Source of the DNA: Clitoria ternatea
Lineage: Eukaryota; Streptophyta; Magnoliopsida; Fabales; Fabaceae
Length of the DNA stretch: 64,000 bases
Reading direction: 5' to 3'
Assembly: GCA_037962975.1 (NCBI GenBank)
Contig: CM075672.1
Location: forward strand, 59,900,501-59,964,500
Below, piece by piece: positions 23,720-34,792 of this stretch. The stretch's first letter is position 1. Each line of letters starts with the position of its first letter. Under the pieces are notes generated by a model. It searched no databases, had not been told where the DNA came from, and worked only from the letters and a program-made list of their open reading frames with translations. The position numbers and the translations under genes were made by a program.

Positions 23720-25332
23720 GATTTCAATATTCTCAATCTTTACCAATCCTCGTTGGAACTCATACACATTGACAGTTAGTGGAAATCGCATTTATCAATT
23801 CACATATACATAATTGGGATATTTCACATCATTGATTTTAATTCAAAACATGGTCTTAGACCAACATAACATATTTCATCAACATATTCAACATAATATT
23901 AGATCCGGTCTCAATACCGGTACCAAAGTACGGATATCACTTCATCCATTCTGTATGTAATACAGACTCAACAAGTAAAACATCAGACATCAAGATCGGT
24001 CTCTTCTCATTAAGATACCAGATAATCATACCAAATACATACAGCACCGGTCTAAAACCTTAGTCATCTATTGACTCTCGTGGCTAGTCCCATACCGGAT
24101 TGTTGACTCTGGCTCAGACCAATTTAATATCATATTCATCATCCCAAGCACATGCCATATAACATTAATCATTCTAAATGCACTCAAATCATAAAATCAT
24201 GACATCGTCCACATAAGCAATCATTAAGCATAATTACATACACATATTTTCACATCATCAATGGATGAAATCATGCATTTAGAATAGTTACCCCTCCTAC
24301 CTCAAGAGAAGTAGTAATCACCGCGGTTAGATGGTTCCGCCTCGTCGATGGGGTTATTTTCTACATCACAATATATCACACAATTATTTTCTATTCAGCC
24401 ACCTCGGTTCAGACGTCTACGCTTACTATTACGTATATTTAATGCCAAACCCATTAACGGGTTCCCACATTAATGGTTCCCAATAACCATTAAGCTTCAT
24501 TAATGGCCATTCACCATTAATAACATCATTTCACCTCACCAATAACAATCATTTAACACAATAAATACTTCTGCACTCATATTTTGCATTTCCCCTAAAT
24601 CATAGGGTTAGGGTTTCTCTAACAACCCAACAACACTCATTAAATCCCATTCCTAACATCAAAACCCAAAAACCCATAGTTCATACTCTTGAAAAATAGC
24701 AAGAGCTTACCTCAAAAGAAGGAATGAGAGAGTTTTCCAAGAGAGGGAAAACCACACAAAAATAAGGAGAAAGGAGGGTGGGACTCCAAGCTCCAAGCTC
24801 TTCCAAGCTCCTTCAAGAACAAAAATGGAAGAGGAAAGATGGCATATCACTTTGCTTAGGGTTTTAGGAGAGAAAAGGAAGATGAAATGAAGGAGAAGAG
24901 TAGAGAAGAAGAAGGAGTAAAGTGTTTGCTCAAATGAGACTAAGCAGCCCACGGGAATAAGAAGGGAAAAATAGGTCATTTGGCTTTATTTTTAATCCCC
25001 TCATTAAAGATTCATCGTTTTATGACAAACAGGATCTTAGTTTGGGCTCAATACCTTATCCAAAAATTATTTTGAACACATATTCAGATTCCCAATAATA
25101 TACTTAACAGCCCTGACTAATAGCATCCCAATTAGAGATACTTGGTCCGAGACCCATATTTCAACCGGGCTCATTTTTAGCTTATCCAGTTCCAATAAAT
25201 TATAAATAGTTCCCAAAAATCTTAATTTATTTATTCCCAATATTTTGGAACATTAAATAACCCAAATATAATTATTTAGTATTTATCTCGCTAATTAATC
25301 CTTTATTTTAAAATTTAGGGTGTTACATTAGT

Positions 25333-25680
25333 TAGAATTCGAGAGGAGACTACTAATAATTTAGGAAAACCCACCTTAGAAACAGAACTTTATAATTGGG
25401 AAAAGATCTCATTAAAATTAGTACATGGCATATGAACCCATTAACTCCCAAAAGCTCTTTTTTAATTTGATTTTCTAGAAAGGGATTAATTTTGTTCAAG
25501 AGGGTTTGATTCTCTTTTAACTTTTTGTTTGATTTTTAAATAAATATTATGTTTTCTTTAATTGAATTAAGTATTGCCTGGATAATTAAATCACTGTAAA
25601 CTGGTACTTGGGCACAATCTCTATAGTACGACAATGTTTTATATTACGCGATACCCCGTGCGCTTGCGGAGCGGCTATCA
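25333..25680 (+). mobile_element. Athila element B: 5' LTR, right segment
   Basis: Continues the LTR after the element C insertion, aligning with 38583-38934 and ending in GCGGAGCGGCTATCA at 25680. Element ends are TGATA...TATCA. Confidence 0.85.
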
Positions 25681-25686
25681 AGTTTT

Positions 25687-25704
25687 TGGCCCTGCTGCCG
25701 GGGA
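25687..25704 (+). other. Element B primer-binding site (tRNA-Asp type, degenerate)
   Basis: TGGCCCTGCTGCCGGGGA lies six bases after the LTR end. It differs at three of 18 positions from the tRNA-Asp complement TGGCGCCGTTGCCGGGGA used by Athila/Tat elements. Confidence 0.75.
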
Positions 25705-25853
25705 TTATGTTCCCACAAGATTGGCTAACTATGCTTTGATTAGATTAGATATTTTTATTTCTATTATATTTGCTACTTTTATTTTATTTATTTCTTTTTC
25801 TATTGCAAATTACGCTTGTTCTATTATTTATTGTTGTTTTTGTAGGTTTCTTT

Positions 25854-27170
25854 ATGCGGAGGAGCACAAGTGTTGGGACAAATTTTGATTCAGAGATAGA
25901 ACACTTGCTTTGAAAAATTAGGAAGCAAAGAAAACTACAAGAAGTTGCTGCAACAAGCCAAGAACAGGAGACTCATCAACATAATAAAGCCTTAAAGGAC
26001 TTTGCAACACTGAATGCAATGGGAAGAAGGCCTAGCATCACACGGCCTACCATTGAAGCAAATAATTTTAAATTAAAGCCATCTCTGCTCTTGATGGTTC
26101 AATAAAATCAATTTGGTGGATTACCTTCTAAAGATCCTAATTTATATCTTTAGATATTCCTTGAGTACTGTGACACACTCAAGGTTAACGAGGTCTCAAA
26201 TGATGTAATTCGTTTAAGGTTTTTCCCTTTTTCTTTAAGGGATAAGGCTAGAGCATGGTAGTACTCACTTTCTGAAGGGTCAATCATAACTTGGGAATGA
26301 CTATCTCACGTTTTTCTCAATAAATATTACCCACGAAGCAAAATTGACCAATTGAGAAAGCAGATCATCACCTTTACTTAAAGAGATGATGAAACCTTGT
26401 ATGATGCTTGGGAGAGATACAAGGAATTTCTTAGGGAATGCCCACACCATGGGATTGAGAGATGGATGACTGTCCACATCTTCTATAATGAGTTAATCCT
26501 GAAGGTGACTTTAGACGTCACAACTGGCGGAGCCTTCATAAGTTAAAACATGAAGGAAGGTTATAACCTTATAGAGGAGGTGGCACAGAATACATACCAA
26601 TGGTCTTCAAAAAGAAATTTGTTAACAAAAGCTCTAGGTAAGTATTCTATTGATGTTATTTCCCTACTTACAGCTAAAGTAGAAGCACTATCTATTAAAT
26701 TTGATAAATTAGGTGCACGTGCTACTAATGTTGTTTGTGAGTTATGTGGTGTTTTAGGTCATGTAGCTACAGGATGCCAGCTTGGAGTCTCTCAAGGACC
26801 GGAGCTAGAAGTACACCATGTGGATGCAATCGGTAATTATGGTAGAAATTTTAGAAATAATTACCGATGGCCACCAGAATTTCAAAATAGACCTCATCCT
26901 TTTCAAGGTAATTAGAACAATTTTAGCCCACCATAAGGATCTTATGCACCATAGAAATCCAAGTTAGAATCCTTGATGGAGACCTTTATTACTACTCAGA
27001 TTAAGCAGAATAAGGACTTCTCAGAAGCAATCAAGAATTTGGCTTCCAAGGTGGATTCATTAGCAATCCAAAACAAAATGTTTGAGACTTAGATAACCTA
27101 GCAAGCCTCTAATTCTTCAAGGATTCCAGAGACATTTCCTAGAAAACCAGAAGTCAGGCTATCAAACCAT
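25854..27170 (+). pseudogene. Element B (Athila-type) gag
   Basis: Frame from ATG 25854. Diagnostic Athila gag segments: FLEYCDTLKVNEVSNDVIRL, FPFSLRDKARAW, WERYKEFLRECPHHGIERW and the CCHC knuckle CELCGVLGHVATGC (about 26738-26779). A VTLRSGKELKTPP-like segment in another frame follows at about 27178-27216, normally the gag-protease boundary. Multiple stops and at least one frameshift. The open stretch 26550-26915 is part of this frame. Confidence 0.85.
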
Positions 27171-27589
27171 ACCTGGCTGTTACGCTTAGGAGTGGGAAGG
27201 AACTTAAGACTCCACCGGTAATAAAAGAAGTACAAGCTCGGAAAGACCAAAAAAGAACTGAGAGTCCCTTAATTCCTGCTACTGTAGAGGAGGAGAAAAA
27301 GAAGGAAAATTCTAATGGAATGCAGGCATATCAACCTCCTATACCATACCCTCAACGCTTAGCCAAGGCTAAGTTAGACAAGCAGTTTGTTAAGTTTTTA
27401 GAAGTTTAAAAAAACTCTATATTAATATTCCTTTTACTGAAGCTTTGTAGTAAATGCCTATATATGTAAATTTTTTTAAGGATATCTTGTCCAGCTAGAG
27501 AAAATTAGAAGAGGATGGTATTGTGGAACTTACTAAAGAGCGCAATGTGTTGATCCAAAAAAGCTACCACCTAAGCTTTAGTATCTAGG

Positions 27590-28090
27590 TAGTTTTTCTA
27601 TCCCTTGCATGATTAGTGATATGACGATAGATAGAGCTTTGTGTGATTTAGGAGCTAGTGTTTCTGTCTATTTCTAAAAAAACTTGGATTATTTGAATTA
27701 AAACCTACTAGAATGTCCCTACAATTGGTTGATAGATCTATAAAGTACCCTGTAGGTATTCTTGAGGATGTTCCTTTAAAGTAGGTACATTTTCATTCCT
27801 GCTAATTTTGTTATACTTGAAATTGTTGAAGATTCTATGATTCCCATTATATTAGGCAACCTATTTTAGCAACTGTGGGTACAGTCATTGATGTCAAGAA
27901 TGGTAAATTGTCTCTTACTATTGAAGACCAAAAGGTAAGATTTAATTTGAAAGATACCATAAGTAAGCCTTTGCATGATGATATTTGCTGTAGTGTTGAA
28001 TTTGTTAACCAAGTGGTGAAGGAAGAATCACTTCTTAATAATCCACTTGAATCTCTTTTGATTACTGAATGTATAGGAACATCATAAGAG
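27590..28090 (+). pseudogene. Element B aspartic protease region
   Basis: FSIPCMISDMTIDRALCDLGASVSV (about 27595-27666) corresponds to the Athila protease active-site region, where the usual ALCDLGAS motif carries the catalytic Asp. The open stretch 27875-28087 (GTVIDVKNGKLSLTIED) is the C-terminal protease part. Frameshifts separate them. Sequence 28090-28291 continues toward RT, with a YRKVIGYW segment just before the solo LTR. Confidence 0.75.
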
Positions 28091-28319
28091 GAATCAATGG
28101 AGCATGATACTGATGTCATGTGCAAGAAAGAGGTGGGCGCAAAAGTTGAATTGAAACCTTTACCACCAACTAAGGTATGGATTTCTTGGCCTTAATTCCA
28201 CATATCTTGTGATTGTGTGTGCAAAATTGAATCCTATTGAAACTAAAAATCTTTTGAAATAACTTAGGTTGTATAGAAAAGTAATAGGTTATTGGTGTGT
28301 AAATCTTGAGTCATTAACC

Positions 28320-29901
28320 TGATGCGTAACTCTCGGAGGATTTATATTCCTTTGGCAAGTGCACCAATCGTTAAATTTGTAATATATTTGTTCGTCCCAT
28401 AGGGATTTAGGTAATTACCGCAATCTTGGACTAGCACACGCTGAACCAAAACACAAGAAGATAGAATTCATTCTGTTTTTGTTGTTTTATACTTTCTATG
28501 TTTTTATATTTTCAGAAACAATAGAAAAGATGAAGTGTAATTGATGGAAGATAGGTTAGGATTGCTTCAGCTTACAATTTCATCAAGAAACATGCAATTG
28601 AGGTTCAATCAAGCTTCAGATGCAAGAAGACAATTCACAGTTGGTTAATCCCTAATTCCTTAGGTAACTAACACTAATTCCTAAGCATTAAACCCTAATC
28701 CCTTAGGTGTTCAGTGATAGAGAAATCTAATGTGAAATTGGGGATTGAACCCTAACTATTGACCTACTTACTTGGCCTGAATTAGTTAGGAAGTCAGAAG
28801 TTACCTAAGCCTCAACCATGATTCATCACTGGTGAGATTCTTCATTTAGGTCTGAATTTGTCAATCCAGCAATGTAGATTCACTTCTCAGCTTGTTCTCC
28901 ACATGATTCTGAAGATGAATTCCTCAATGCAGCTTCAAGATTCCATTAGAAGCTTCAGAAATCCCAACCCTAGGGGTTTAGAAACCCATAGGAATGGATT
29001 CAGTCGAAGGAATGTGAAGAGACATGGACGAGAGAGTTTAGAGAGAGAAAAGAATTAGAGAGAGATTAGAAATGAGAAAATGAATCGTCTTATTGCTTCT
29101 GTGTGTTCCCGCCTTTGTCGTTATTACAGAGTAACTACCACTATATATAGATAACTTAAAACTGACTAACTAACTCTAATTAATTGCAAAGGAAACTTAA
29201 TTAATAATTAAAATAGCTAAACTAATTACAAATAATACTTAAGTTACTAGAATACAAGATAAATAGTAACTAATGCAATAATTAATGGGATCAACTGCAG
29301 TGCATCACTTGGGAGGAAAAATAACGAACAAAAAAAACAACCTTCACGCTTAAGCTTGATTGTACACGCTTGAGCATGACACGTTAATTTTATGGATATA
29401 GCGACTTCACGCTTGAGCGTGACTATGGCCCGTTTAAGCATGATTGAGCGTCTTGTTGCATGCTGTGTTTTCTTCCTTTTACGTAAATGCATGGTTCCTT
29501 TCACGCTTGAGCTTGGAGCTGTCTCGCTTAAGCGTGATGATTTAATCTTGTTGACTCTTCTATTTTCAGGTTCTGTTTGGCGTGTACGTACACTGGGATT
29601 CCAACGTATGTACGTTGGGTGTCCTACACCTGATCTTGTAAAATACAAACAAATAATTGCCTAGCATATGTACGCTGGATTTCTAGCGTATGTATGCTAG
29701 GTTAGTAAATCTCTTAATAAACATAATTCCTTATAAACTTATCTTTTTAACCATTTTCTTACAAAATTTAAACACATTTGAATTAAATAATTAAAACAAG
29801 AAATAATGATAATTCATTACATAATAATGCTAAACTTAACAATATTTAATGGATTAAGTTAAATTAAAGATGAATTTATTAAGCCTGTTCAAGACTTATC
29901 A
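28320..29901 (-). mobile_element. Solo LTR of the tRNA-Asp-primed family (copy A)
   Basis: Same family as the LTRs of the element at 46240-53730: begins TGATGCGTAA (plus) and ends GACTTATCA, so on the minus strand TGATAAG...CATCA. It interrupts element B between the protease-RT linker and RT. A clean 5-bp duplication is not seen: GTTAT occurs at 28287-28291 and ATTAT at 29902-29906, with 28 unexplained bases (28292-28319) on the left. A minus-strand TATA box (CTATATATAG, about 29134-29148) lies downstream of the palindrome array. Confidence 0.85.
29344..29700. repeat. Mixed palindrome array: CACGCTTRAGCGTG then CGTATGTACG
   Basis: CACGCTTRAGCGTG-type copies start at 29344/29364, 29407/29428 and 29501/29522; CGTATGTACG-type copies start at 29583/29605 and 29665/29687. 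Members of a pair are 20-22 bp apart. Pair steps are 63, 94, 82 and 82 bp. The change of palindrome type from 29501 to 29583 keeps the 82-bp step. Confidence 0.85.
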
Positions 29902-30901
29902 ATTATACCATGGATGATATCAAGAGAATTAGCCCTTTATTTTGTATGCATAGGATTATAGTCGATGAGAAAAGTAAGCCTTTTGTGGAACCACAAAGGA
30001 GGCTTAACCAAAAAATAGAAGAGGTGGTAAAGAAGGAAATTCTTAAGTTGTTAGATGCTAGTGTGATATACCCTATTGCTAGTAGTAAGTGGGTGAGTCT
30101 TGTTCATGTACTACCTAAGAAAAGGGGAATGATAGTGATTGAAAATGAGAAAAAAGAGTTAATTTCTACAAGGATAGTGTATGGTTAGTGTATGTGTATA
30201 GATTATAGAAAGTTGAATAACACCATTAAGAAAGATCATTTTCCACTCCCTTTTATTAATTGGATGCTTGAGAGGCTTGCTAAGCACTTTCATTTTTGTT
30301 ATCTAGATGGGTACTTTGGTTTTCATCAGATTCTTATTCATCCCTCTGATCAAGAAAAGACCACTTTCACTTTTCCTTATGGAACATTCGCACATAGGCG
30401 TATGTCATTTGGTCTTTGTAATGCACCTGTGACTTTTCAAAGGTGTATACAAGCCATATTTTTTATTTAGTTGAAAATTTGATAGAGGTCTTTATGGATG
30501 ATTTCTCAATTTATGGTTTTACTATTAATAATTGCTTAACAAATTTGTGTAAAGTTTTACAGTGTTGTAAAGAGACCAACTTGGTCTTAAACTGGGAAAA
30601 ATGTCATTTCATTCTCAAGGAAGGTATAGTGCTTGGACATATAGTGTCTAAAAGACGTATTGAGGTGGACAAAGCAAAAATAGAGGTTATTGAAAGATTG
30701 CCACCTCCTAGAAATATGAAAGGCATGAGAAGTTTTCTTGGGCATGTTGATTTTTACCAGAGATTTATTAAAGATTTTTTCAAAATTACTAAGCCCCTCA
30801 CAAACCTCTTAGGTAAATATGTGTCATTTGTTTTTGACTCACTTTGTTTAGAGGCATTTTGCAGGATAAAGGAAGAATTAATCTTTACACCTATTGTGTA
30901 A
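29902..30901 (+). pseudogene. Element B reverse transcriptase
   Basis: TMDDIKRISPLFCMHRI, VEPQRRLN, then CIDYRKLN, PLPFINWMLERLAKH, QEKTTFTFPYGTFAHRRM and FGLCNAPVTFQRC, followed by the catalytic box VFMDDFSIYG (about 30487-30516) and MRSFLGHVDFYQRFIKDF. These are Athila-clade RT signatures. Breaks: stop at 30186-30188 and a frameshift near 30443-30470. The active-site Asp pair is retained. Confidence 0.88.
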
Positions 30902-31508
30902 CCCCCCAATTAGGAACTCCCTTTTGAATTGATGTGTGATGTGAGTGATCATGTTGTGGGGCTGTGCTTGGACAGCAAAAGGACAAAAAGCTTCATGTTA
31001 TCTACTTTGCTAGTAAAACATTAGATGATGCTCAGGTAAATCATGCCATAATAGAGAAGAATCTCTTGGTTGTTGTTTTTACTTTTAATAAATTCAGATT
31101 ATATTTGGTAGGTTCTCAGGTAATTGTTTACACCGATCATTCTGTCATTAAATATCTATTACAAAAGAAAGATGTTAAGCCTAGATTGATTAGATGGATT
31201 TTAATTTTGCAAGAATTTGACATAGAAATCAAGGATAAGAAAGGTCTTGAGAATATGGTGGCTGGCCATTTATCTAGACTACCTTCTAAAAAAGATAAGA
31301 TGGACAATATTGTTTCTATCAATGAGCCTTTTCCAGATAAGCACCTCCTTAGTCTCAGTATCCAACAAGTCTCTTGGTTTTTCAATTATATTAATTACCT
31401 TGTTTATGGCATTTTACCTCTTGATCTTAGTTTTCAGCAAAGAAAAAAGTTTTTGGCAGATGTGAAGCATTATTATGGGATGAACCACTCCTTTTCAAAA
31501 GATGTATA
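30902..31508 (+). pseudogene. Element B RNase H
   Basis: The open stretch from 30964 contains KLHVIYFASKTLDDAQVNHA, VVFTFNKFRLYLVGSQVIVYTDHSVIKYLL and the QEFDIEIKDKKG...AGHLSRLP tail of Athila RNase H. The N-terminal part (CDVSDHVVG, about 30935) is in another frame. Ends at 31508. Confidence 0.85.
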
Positions 31509-31514
31509 GATGGA

Positions 31515-32028
31515 TTGATAAGGAGATGTGTTCCTAAAGATAAAGTGCATTCGATCCTGGACTACTGCCATTCTCTATCTTGTAGAGGTCACATGAGCAC
31601 CTCCAAAACTACTTCAAATGTACTTCAAGCCAGATTTTATTGGCCTCACATATTCAAGGATTTTCATGAAAAACAGATGTTGAAGTTAAATATGCTTGAG
31701 GAACTCAGACTTGATGCCTATGAGAATGCCAAGATTTATAAGGAACAGACAAAGAGATGGCATGATCAGCATATATTAAGAATATCCTTTGCTCCTTGAG
31801 ACATGGTTCTTCTTTTGAACTCCCGCTTAAAGCTTTTCCTAGGTAAACTAAGGTCCTAATGGTTAGGACTTTTCTAGGTAACCAAAGTATTTCCTTTGGT
31901 ACTATTGAGTTGTAGAGTGAAAAATCAGGTGTTTTCAAGGTCAACAAACAGAGACTTAAGCATTATTTTGTTGGTGAGCCTATTCAGCAAGCAAATGTCT
32001 TGGACTTGCTTGAGTCTCATGATTCTTG
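31515..32028 (+). pseudogene. Element B integrase lacking its catalytic core
   Basis: The N-terminal zinc-binding part is recognisable (ILDYCHSLSCRGHMS and FYWPHIFKDFHEK, 31551-31672). It is joined directly to the segment that normally follows the catalytic core (LNMLEELRLDAYENAKIYKEQTKRW, 31688-31765) and then to the pol end (NKQRLKHYFVGEPIQQANVLDLL, about 31945-32010). The whole D,D-35-E core, about 200 residues in Athila integrases, is absent, with the junction near 31672. Confidence 0.85.
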
Positions 32029-32069
32029 ACATAGTTGATTATATGATCTGACTGAAGAGTTAAAACCTA

Positions 32070-32282
32070 ACACTGGGGGGGGGTAACCCCATTTGTATTT
32101 TTTATTTGCTTTTTAGAATTCCAGTATGTGTTTTGCATTTATAAAAAAACAATAAAAACATATTTTTGATTTGATGTTTTATTTTATTTTCCTTTTTCTT
32201 TACATGGAATAAGTGAATAAATGCCTAAGTAAGTCGATCCTTTTTCATACAACAACCTTATTTTGGTTAAGATCATATTTAC
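32070..32282 (+). other. Element B spacer after pol
   Basis: A G9 tract (CTGGGGGGGGGTAACCCC near 32070-32090), then AT-rich DNA with no coding similarity. The intervening bases 32029-32069 continue the pol end in frame with stops. Confidence 0.6.
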
Positions 32283-32620
32283 TGAAAATAATGTGTTCCA
32301 CAGGCTGTGGAAAATTCCTATAGGCTGTGGAACCAGACCTGATATATGCCAATTTTTACCTAATAATTTTTTGCCCAAAAGAGTGTGATCTATGAGCTGT
32401 AGGAAATTCCCACAGGCCATGGATCGAGACCTGATTGTGCACCATGATTTTTAACAGGTTACGCTTTAAATTGCATAATTTTTGGCCAACATAGAGGGTT
32501 CTACAAGCCGTGTGTTTTTCCCACAGGGCGTGGAACTAGGCCTGACCCAATACGCGTGAATTTTTCCCAACTCAGAGAGCTCCACGGGCCGTGGGTTCGC
32601 TACCACGGTTGTGGAACGTG
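32283..32620. repeat. Internal block of CCACAGGCCGTGG-type palindromes upstream of the extra ORF
   Basis: Copies include CCACAGGCTGTGG at 32298, CTATAGGCTGTGG at 32318 (20 bp apart), CCACAGGCCATGG (about 32410), CCACAGGGCGTGG (about 32520), CCACGGGCCGTGG (about 32582) and CCACGGTTGTGG (about 32602). The same motif family fills part of B's LTR (37717-37930). The block sits between pol and the predicted first exon of the ORF at 34793. Confidence 0.8.
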
Positions 32621-33077
32621 ACAGGGCCTATTAAAACATGAATTTTGCATTTGGAACTCACTTTTATGCTTTCTATTTCAATCACCTATTCTATTCATGC
32701 GTTTTATTCTCTAAGAAACACAAGTACACATTAAGAAAACTCATTCTACCCATTCATTCCTTTTAACACCACTTAATCTTCACTTCTTTATTTCTTCTTC
32801 CTTATCATTTTCAAGTAAGTGATCATAACTCTTTTCTCAAATTTTGGAGTTTTTCATGTTAATAGGATTCTTTCAAATTTGAAAAATCTTTGAGATTCTT
32901 TCAAATTAGCTCATTGGGTACCCTTAAATATGTTCTGTGATGCTTGTTGATGGTTTGAATTTAAATGGGTATGCTCTTAAATTCCTAATTTGTTCATAAT
33001 TACTTATGTTTACTGATCACCCATACTTGTGTTCTTCTTCACTTTTGATGCCACGTTTGATAATTATATATTGTTTG

Positions 33078-34395
33078 TGTTATTCAAGTGGCCTCAATAC
33101 TCAAGAGGGGGGGTGAATTGAGTTTTTAAAACTTTGCTTGAAATGCCTTTGAACTTGATTCTTTTATCACAAGTTTAGAGATTATGAAAGTAAGATCAAG
33201 TAAAGTACAAAAGATAATGCAAAACAAGAGGCAAATATGGATAAGGCAATTTATCAAACACTTGGAGTGCAATGTTCAAGGTTAACTAATTCAAGCAAGC
33301 TCAAGTATGTAAATCCCAATCAACCAACTTAAATCAACTCAATGCAGTATATAAATATAAAAGAGTTAGGGAGAAGAGCTTGTAAACCAATTTAACGAGT
33401 TCCACCAACCCCAGTGTACGTCTCGCCTTCAAGCAACCCACTTGAAGGATTTCCACTATTGAAGTTTAGAGATTACAAGCTATGAGCAATTGCAGCTTCC
33501 TAGTGTCCCACACTCAAGAACTCAATCCTCACTAGCACAAGGGCAACCCACCCAATCTCTCAAACTCTTAATACCTAAAGGTTGAACCCCAACCTTTGTG
33601 ACCACTCAATCTAGAGTGAAAACCTTTGTGTTTGGAATAGTGTTTACAAGCAAGTGACTCTCTTAATAGAGTAGATGTACAATTGAAAGCTCTCTCAAAT
33701 TCTAACTCTCAACAAGAGAGAATATACAAGTTGAAGTTCTAAGTTTCAGAAAAATGAAACTATACAAGGATAAAACTCATAATACTTAAGAATTGATTTC
33801 CTTTGATGAATGTAATTGATGCCTTGAGTAGCTTGAAGGAGTCTTGCATTTATAGGGCTTGGAGATGAGCATAATGGAGTTCCTAGCCGTTGCATGTAGT
33901 GGGTATCTGAGAAATGGTGAAAAAATGAGCTGTTTCCAACTAAAATGTGTTTTCCCACTATCGTAATCGATTACGCCTCGAGCTGTAATCGATTACTCTT
34001 TAAATTTTTTAGTCCAGTTCGTGCTGTAATCGATTAGTATTCACCATCTAATCGATTATCTTAAAGTCAGAACTCTGGTAATCGATTAGATCTTGCCCAG
34101 TAATCGATTAGCCATAGCACCTGATGCTTTTAATTCATTTCTTGATCTTAGTAATCGATTAGCATACTGGTGTAATCGATTAGTTACATGTCAGAAGCTC
34201 TCTAATCGATTAGCCCTGTCTCTTTAATTGATTAGTTACAAGTCAGAAGCTCTGTAATCGATTAGCCTTGTCTCTCTAATCGATTAGCTACGCTGTTTTT
34301 GTAGGTCTGATGCTGAATCTTGTTTTGGCAAGATATTCTTCAAAATTCCTTTGTCATTATCAAAATCCTTGAACCTGTAATCATATTTAAACACA
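33078..34395 (-). mobile_element. Solo LTR of a SIRE-type copia element, minus strand
   Basis: Flanked by GTTTG (33073-33077 and 34396-34400). On the minus strand it begins TGTGTTTAAATATG and ends ...GGCCACTTGAATAACA, like the LTRs at 54773 and 62118. It has a minus-strand TATA box (CTATAAATGC, about 33845-33855) and the conserved GAGTGTGGGACACTAGGAAG region. It lies inside the predicted intron of element B. Confidence 0.93.
33964..34286. repeat. TAATCGATTA palindrome pairs in copia U3 (minus copy)
   Basis: Starts at 33964/33985, 34027/34049, 34079/34101, 34152/34173, 34203/34225 and 34255/34277: members 21-22 bp apart, pairs stepping 63, 52, 73, 51, 52 bp. The copy at 34225 has CG changed to TG. 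On the element's own strand the array lies upstream of the TATA box. Confidence 0.92.
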
Positions 34396-34792
34396 GTTTG
34401 GCACTAGATGAATATGATTCAGCTGCATTAAGAAAAAGGGGAAAATCTTGATGATTCAAATTTGGGTTCTTTATGTGCTTTGTATCCTTGCCCATAAGTG
34501 TTTGTGAAAATACCTATGACTATTTTTCTTCATCCTTACATGCTTCATTCTGTCAATATGGTCTTAAACTAAATTGTATCTTTTTATTACTATTTAACTT
34601 CATCATTTTGATAGATGCCATTTTGTTTGACATTAGTTAGGCATTTTTAGGCAAATTACTTCATTGTACAAGTTAGGATCCTTACTTTCAAGTGTGATAA
34701 ATATTCATTGGCATATTATTTGACATACTTGAAGTATCTCAAAATTTTGGTTCCTAACTTGCATTTTTAATCTTTTGTTTCAGCTCAAAATC

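Larger units (their letters stand above)
9249..25327 (-). mobile_element. Tekay/Del-type chromovirus C, full length with two LTRs
   Basis: A complete minus-strand LTR retrotransposon bounded by TGTAAC...GTTACA ends and the 5-bp duplication TTAGT (9244-9248 and 25328-25332). It has two LTRs of about 3.1 kb once their own insertions are subtracted, an initiator-Met primer-binding site (20451-20465), a gag-protease-RT-RNaseH-integrase-chromodomain reading order and a purine tract at 15615-15627. It sits inside the 5' LTR of Athila element B, whose other LTR (38578-38582) shows the unoccupied target TTAGT. The polyprotein is closed by many stops, so C is not autonomous now. Confidence 0.9.
20470..25327 (-). 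repeat. Element C 5' LTR, with solo copia LTR insertion
   Basis: Same sequence as 9249-15614, about 3104 bp after removing 21971-23719 plus a 5-bp duplication. Contains an AT run near 20545-20577. The unoccupied CACTA target TCC lies at 24651-24653. Non-coding. Confidence 0.9.
32815..34783 (+). other. Predicted intron ahead of the Athila extra ORF
   Basis: Donor GTAAGT at 32815-32820 after a pyrimidine-rich leader; acceptor CTTTTGTTTCAG ending at 34783, ten bases before the ATG at 34793. Removing the solo LTR and one duplication leaves about 646 bases. Spliced subgenomic messages for the 3' ORF are reported for Athila-type elements; here splicing is inferred from sequence only. Confidence 0.5.

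Noticed and set aside
29247..29648. Minus-strand open frame of 133 residues, with similar frames at 47302-47679 and 53196-53477.
   Set aside because: All three run through palindrome arrays of the same LTR family, so the repeated CGTATGTACG and CACGCTT motifs generate the open frames and their Tyr/Ile/Arg/Thr-rich composition.
32070..32090. The G9 tract in CTGGGGGGGGGTAACCCC, considered as an additional polypurine tract marking an LTR start.
   Set aside because: No LTR start (TGATAAG) follows, and the element's true purine tract lies at 37373-37386.
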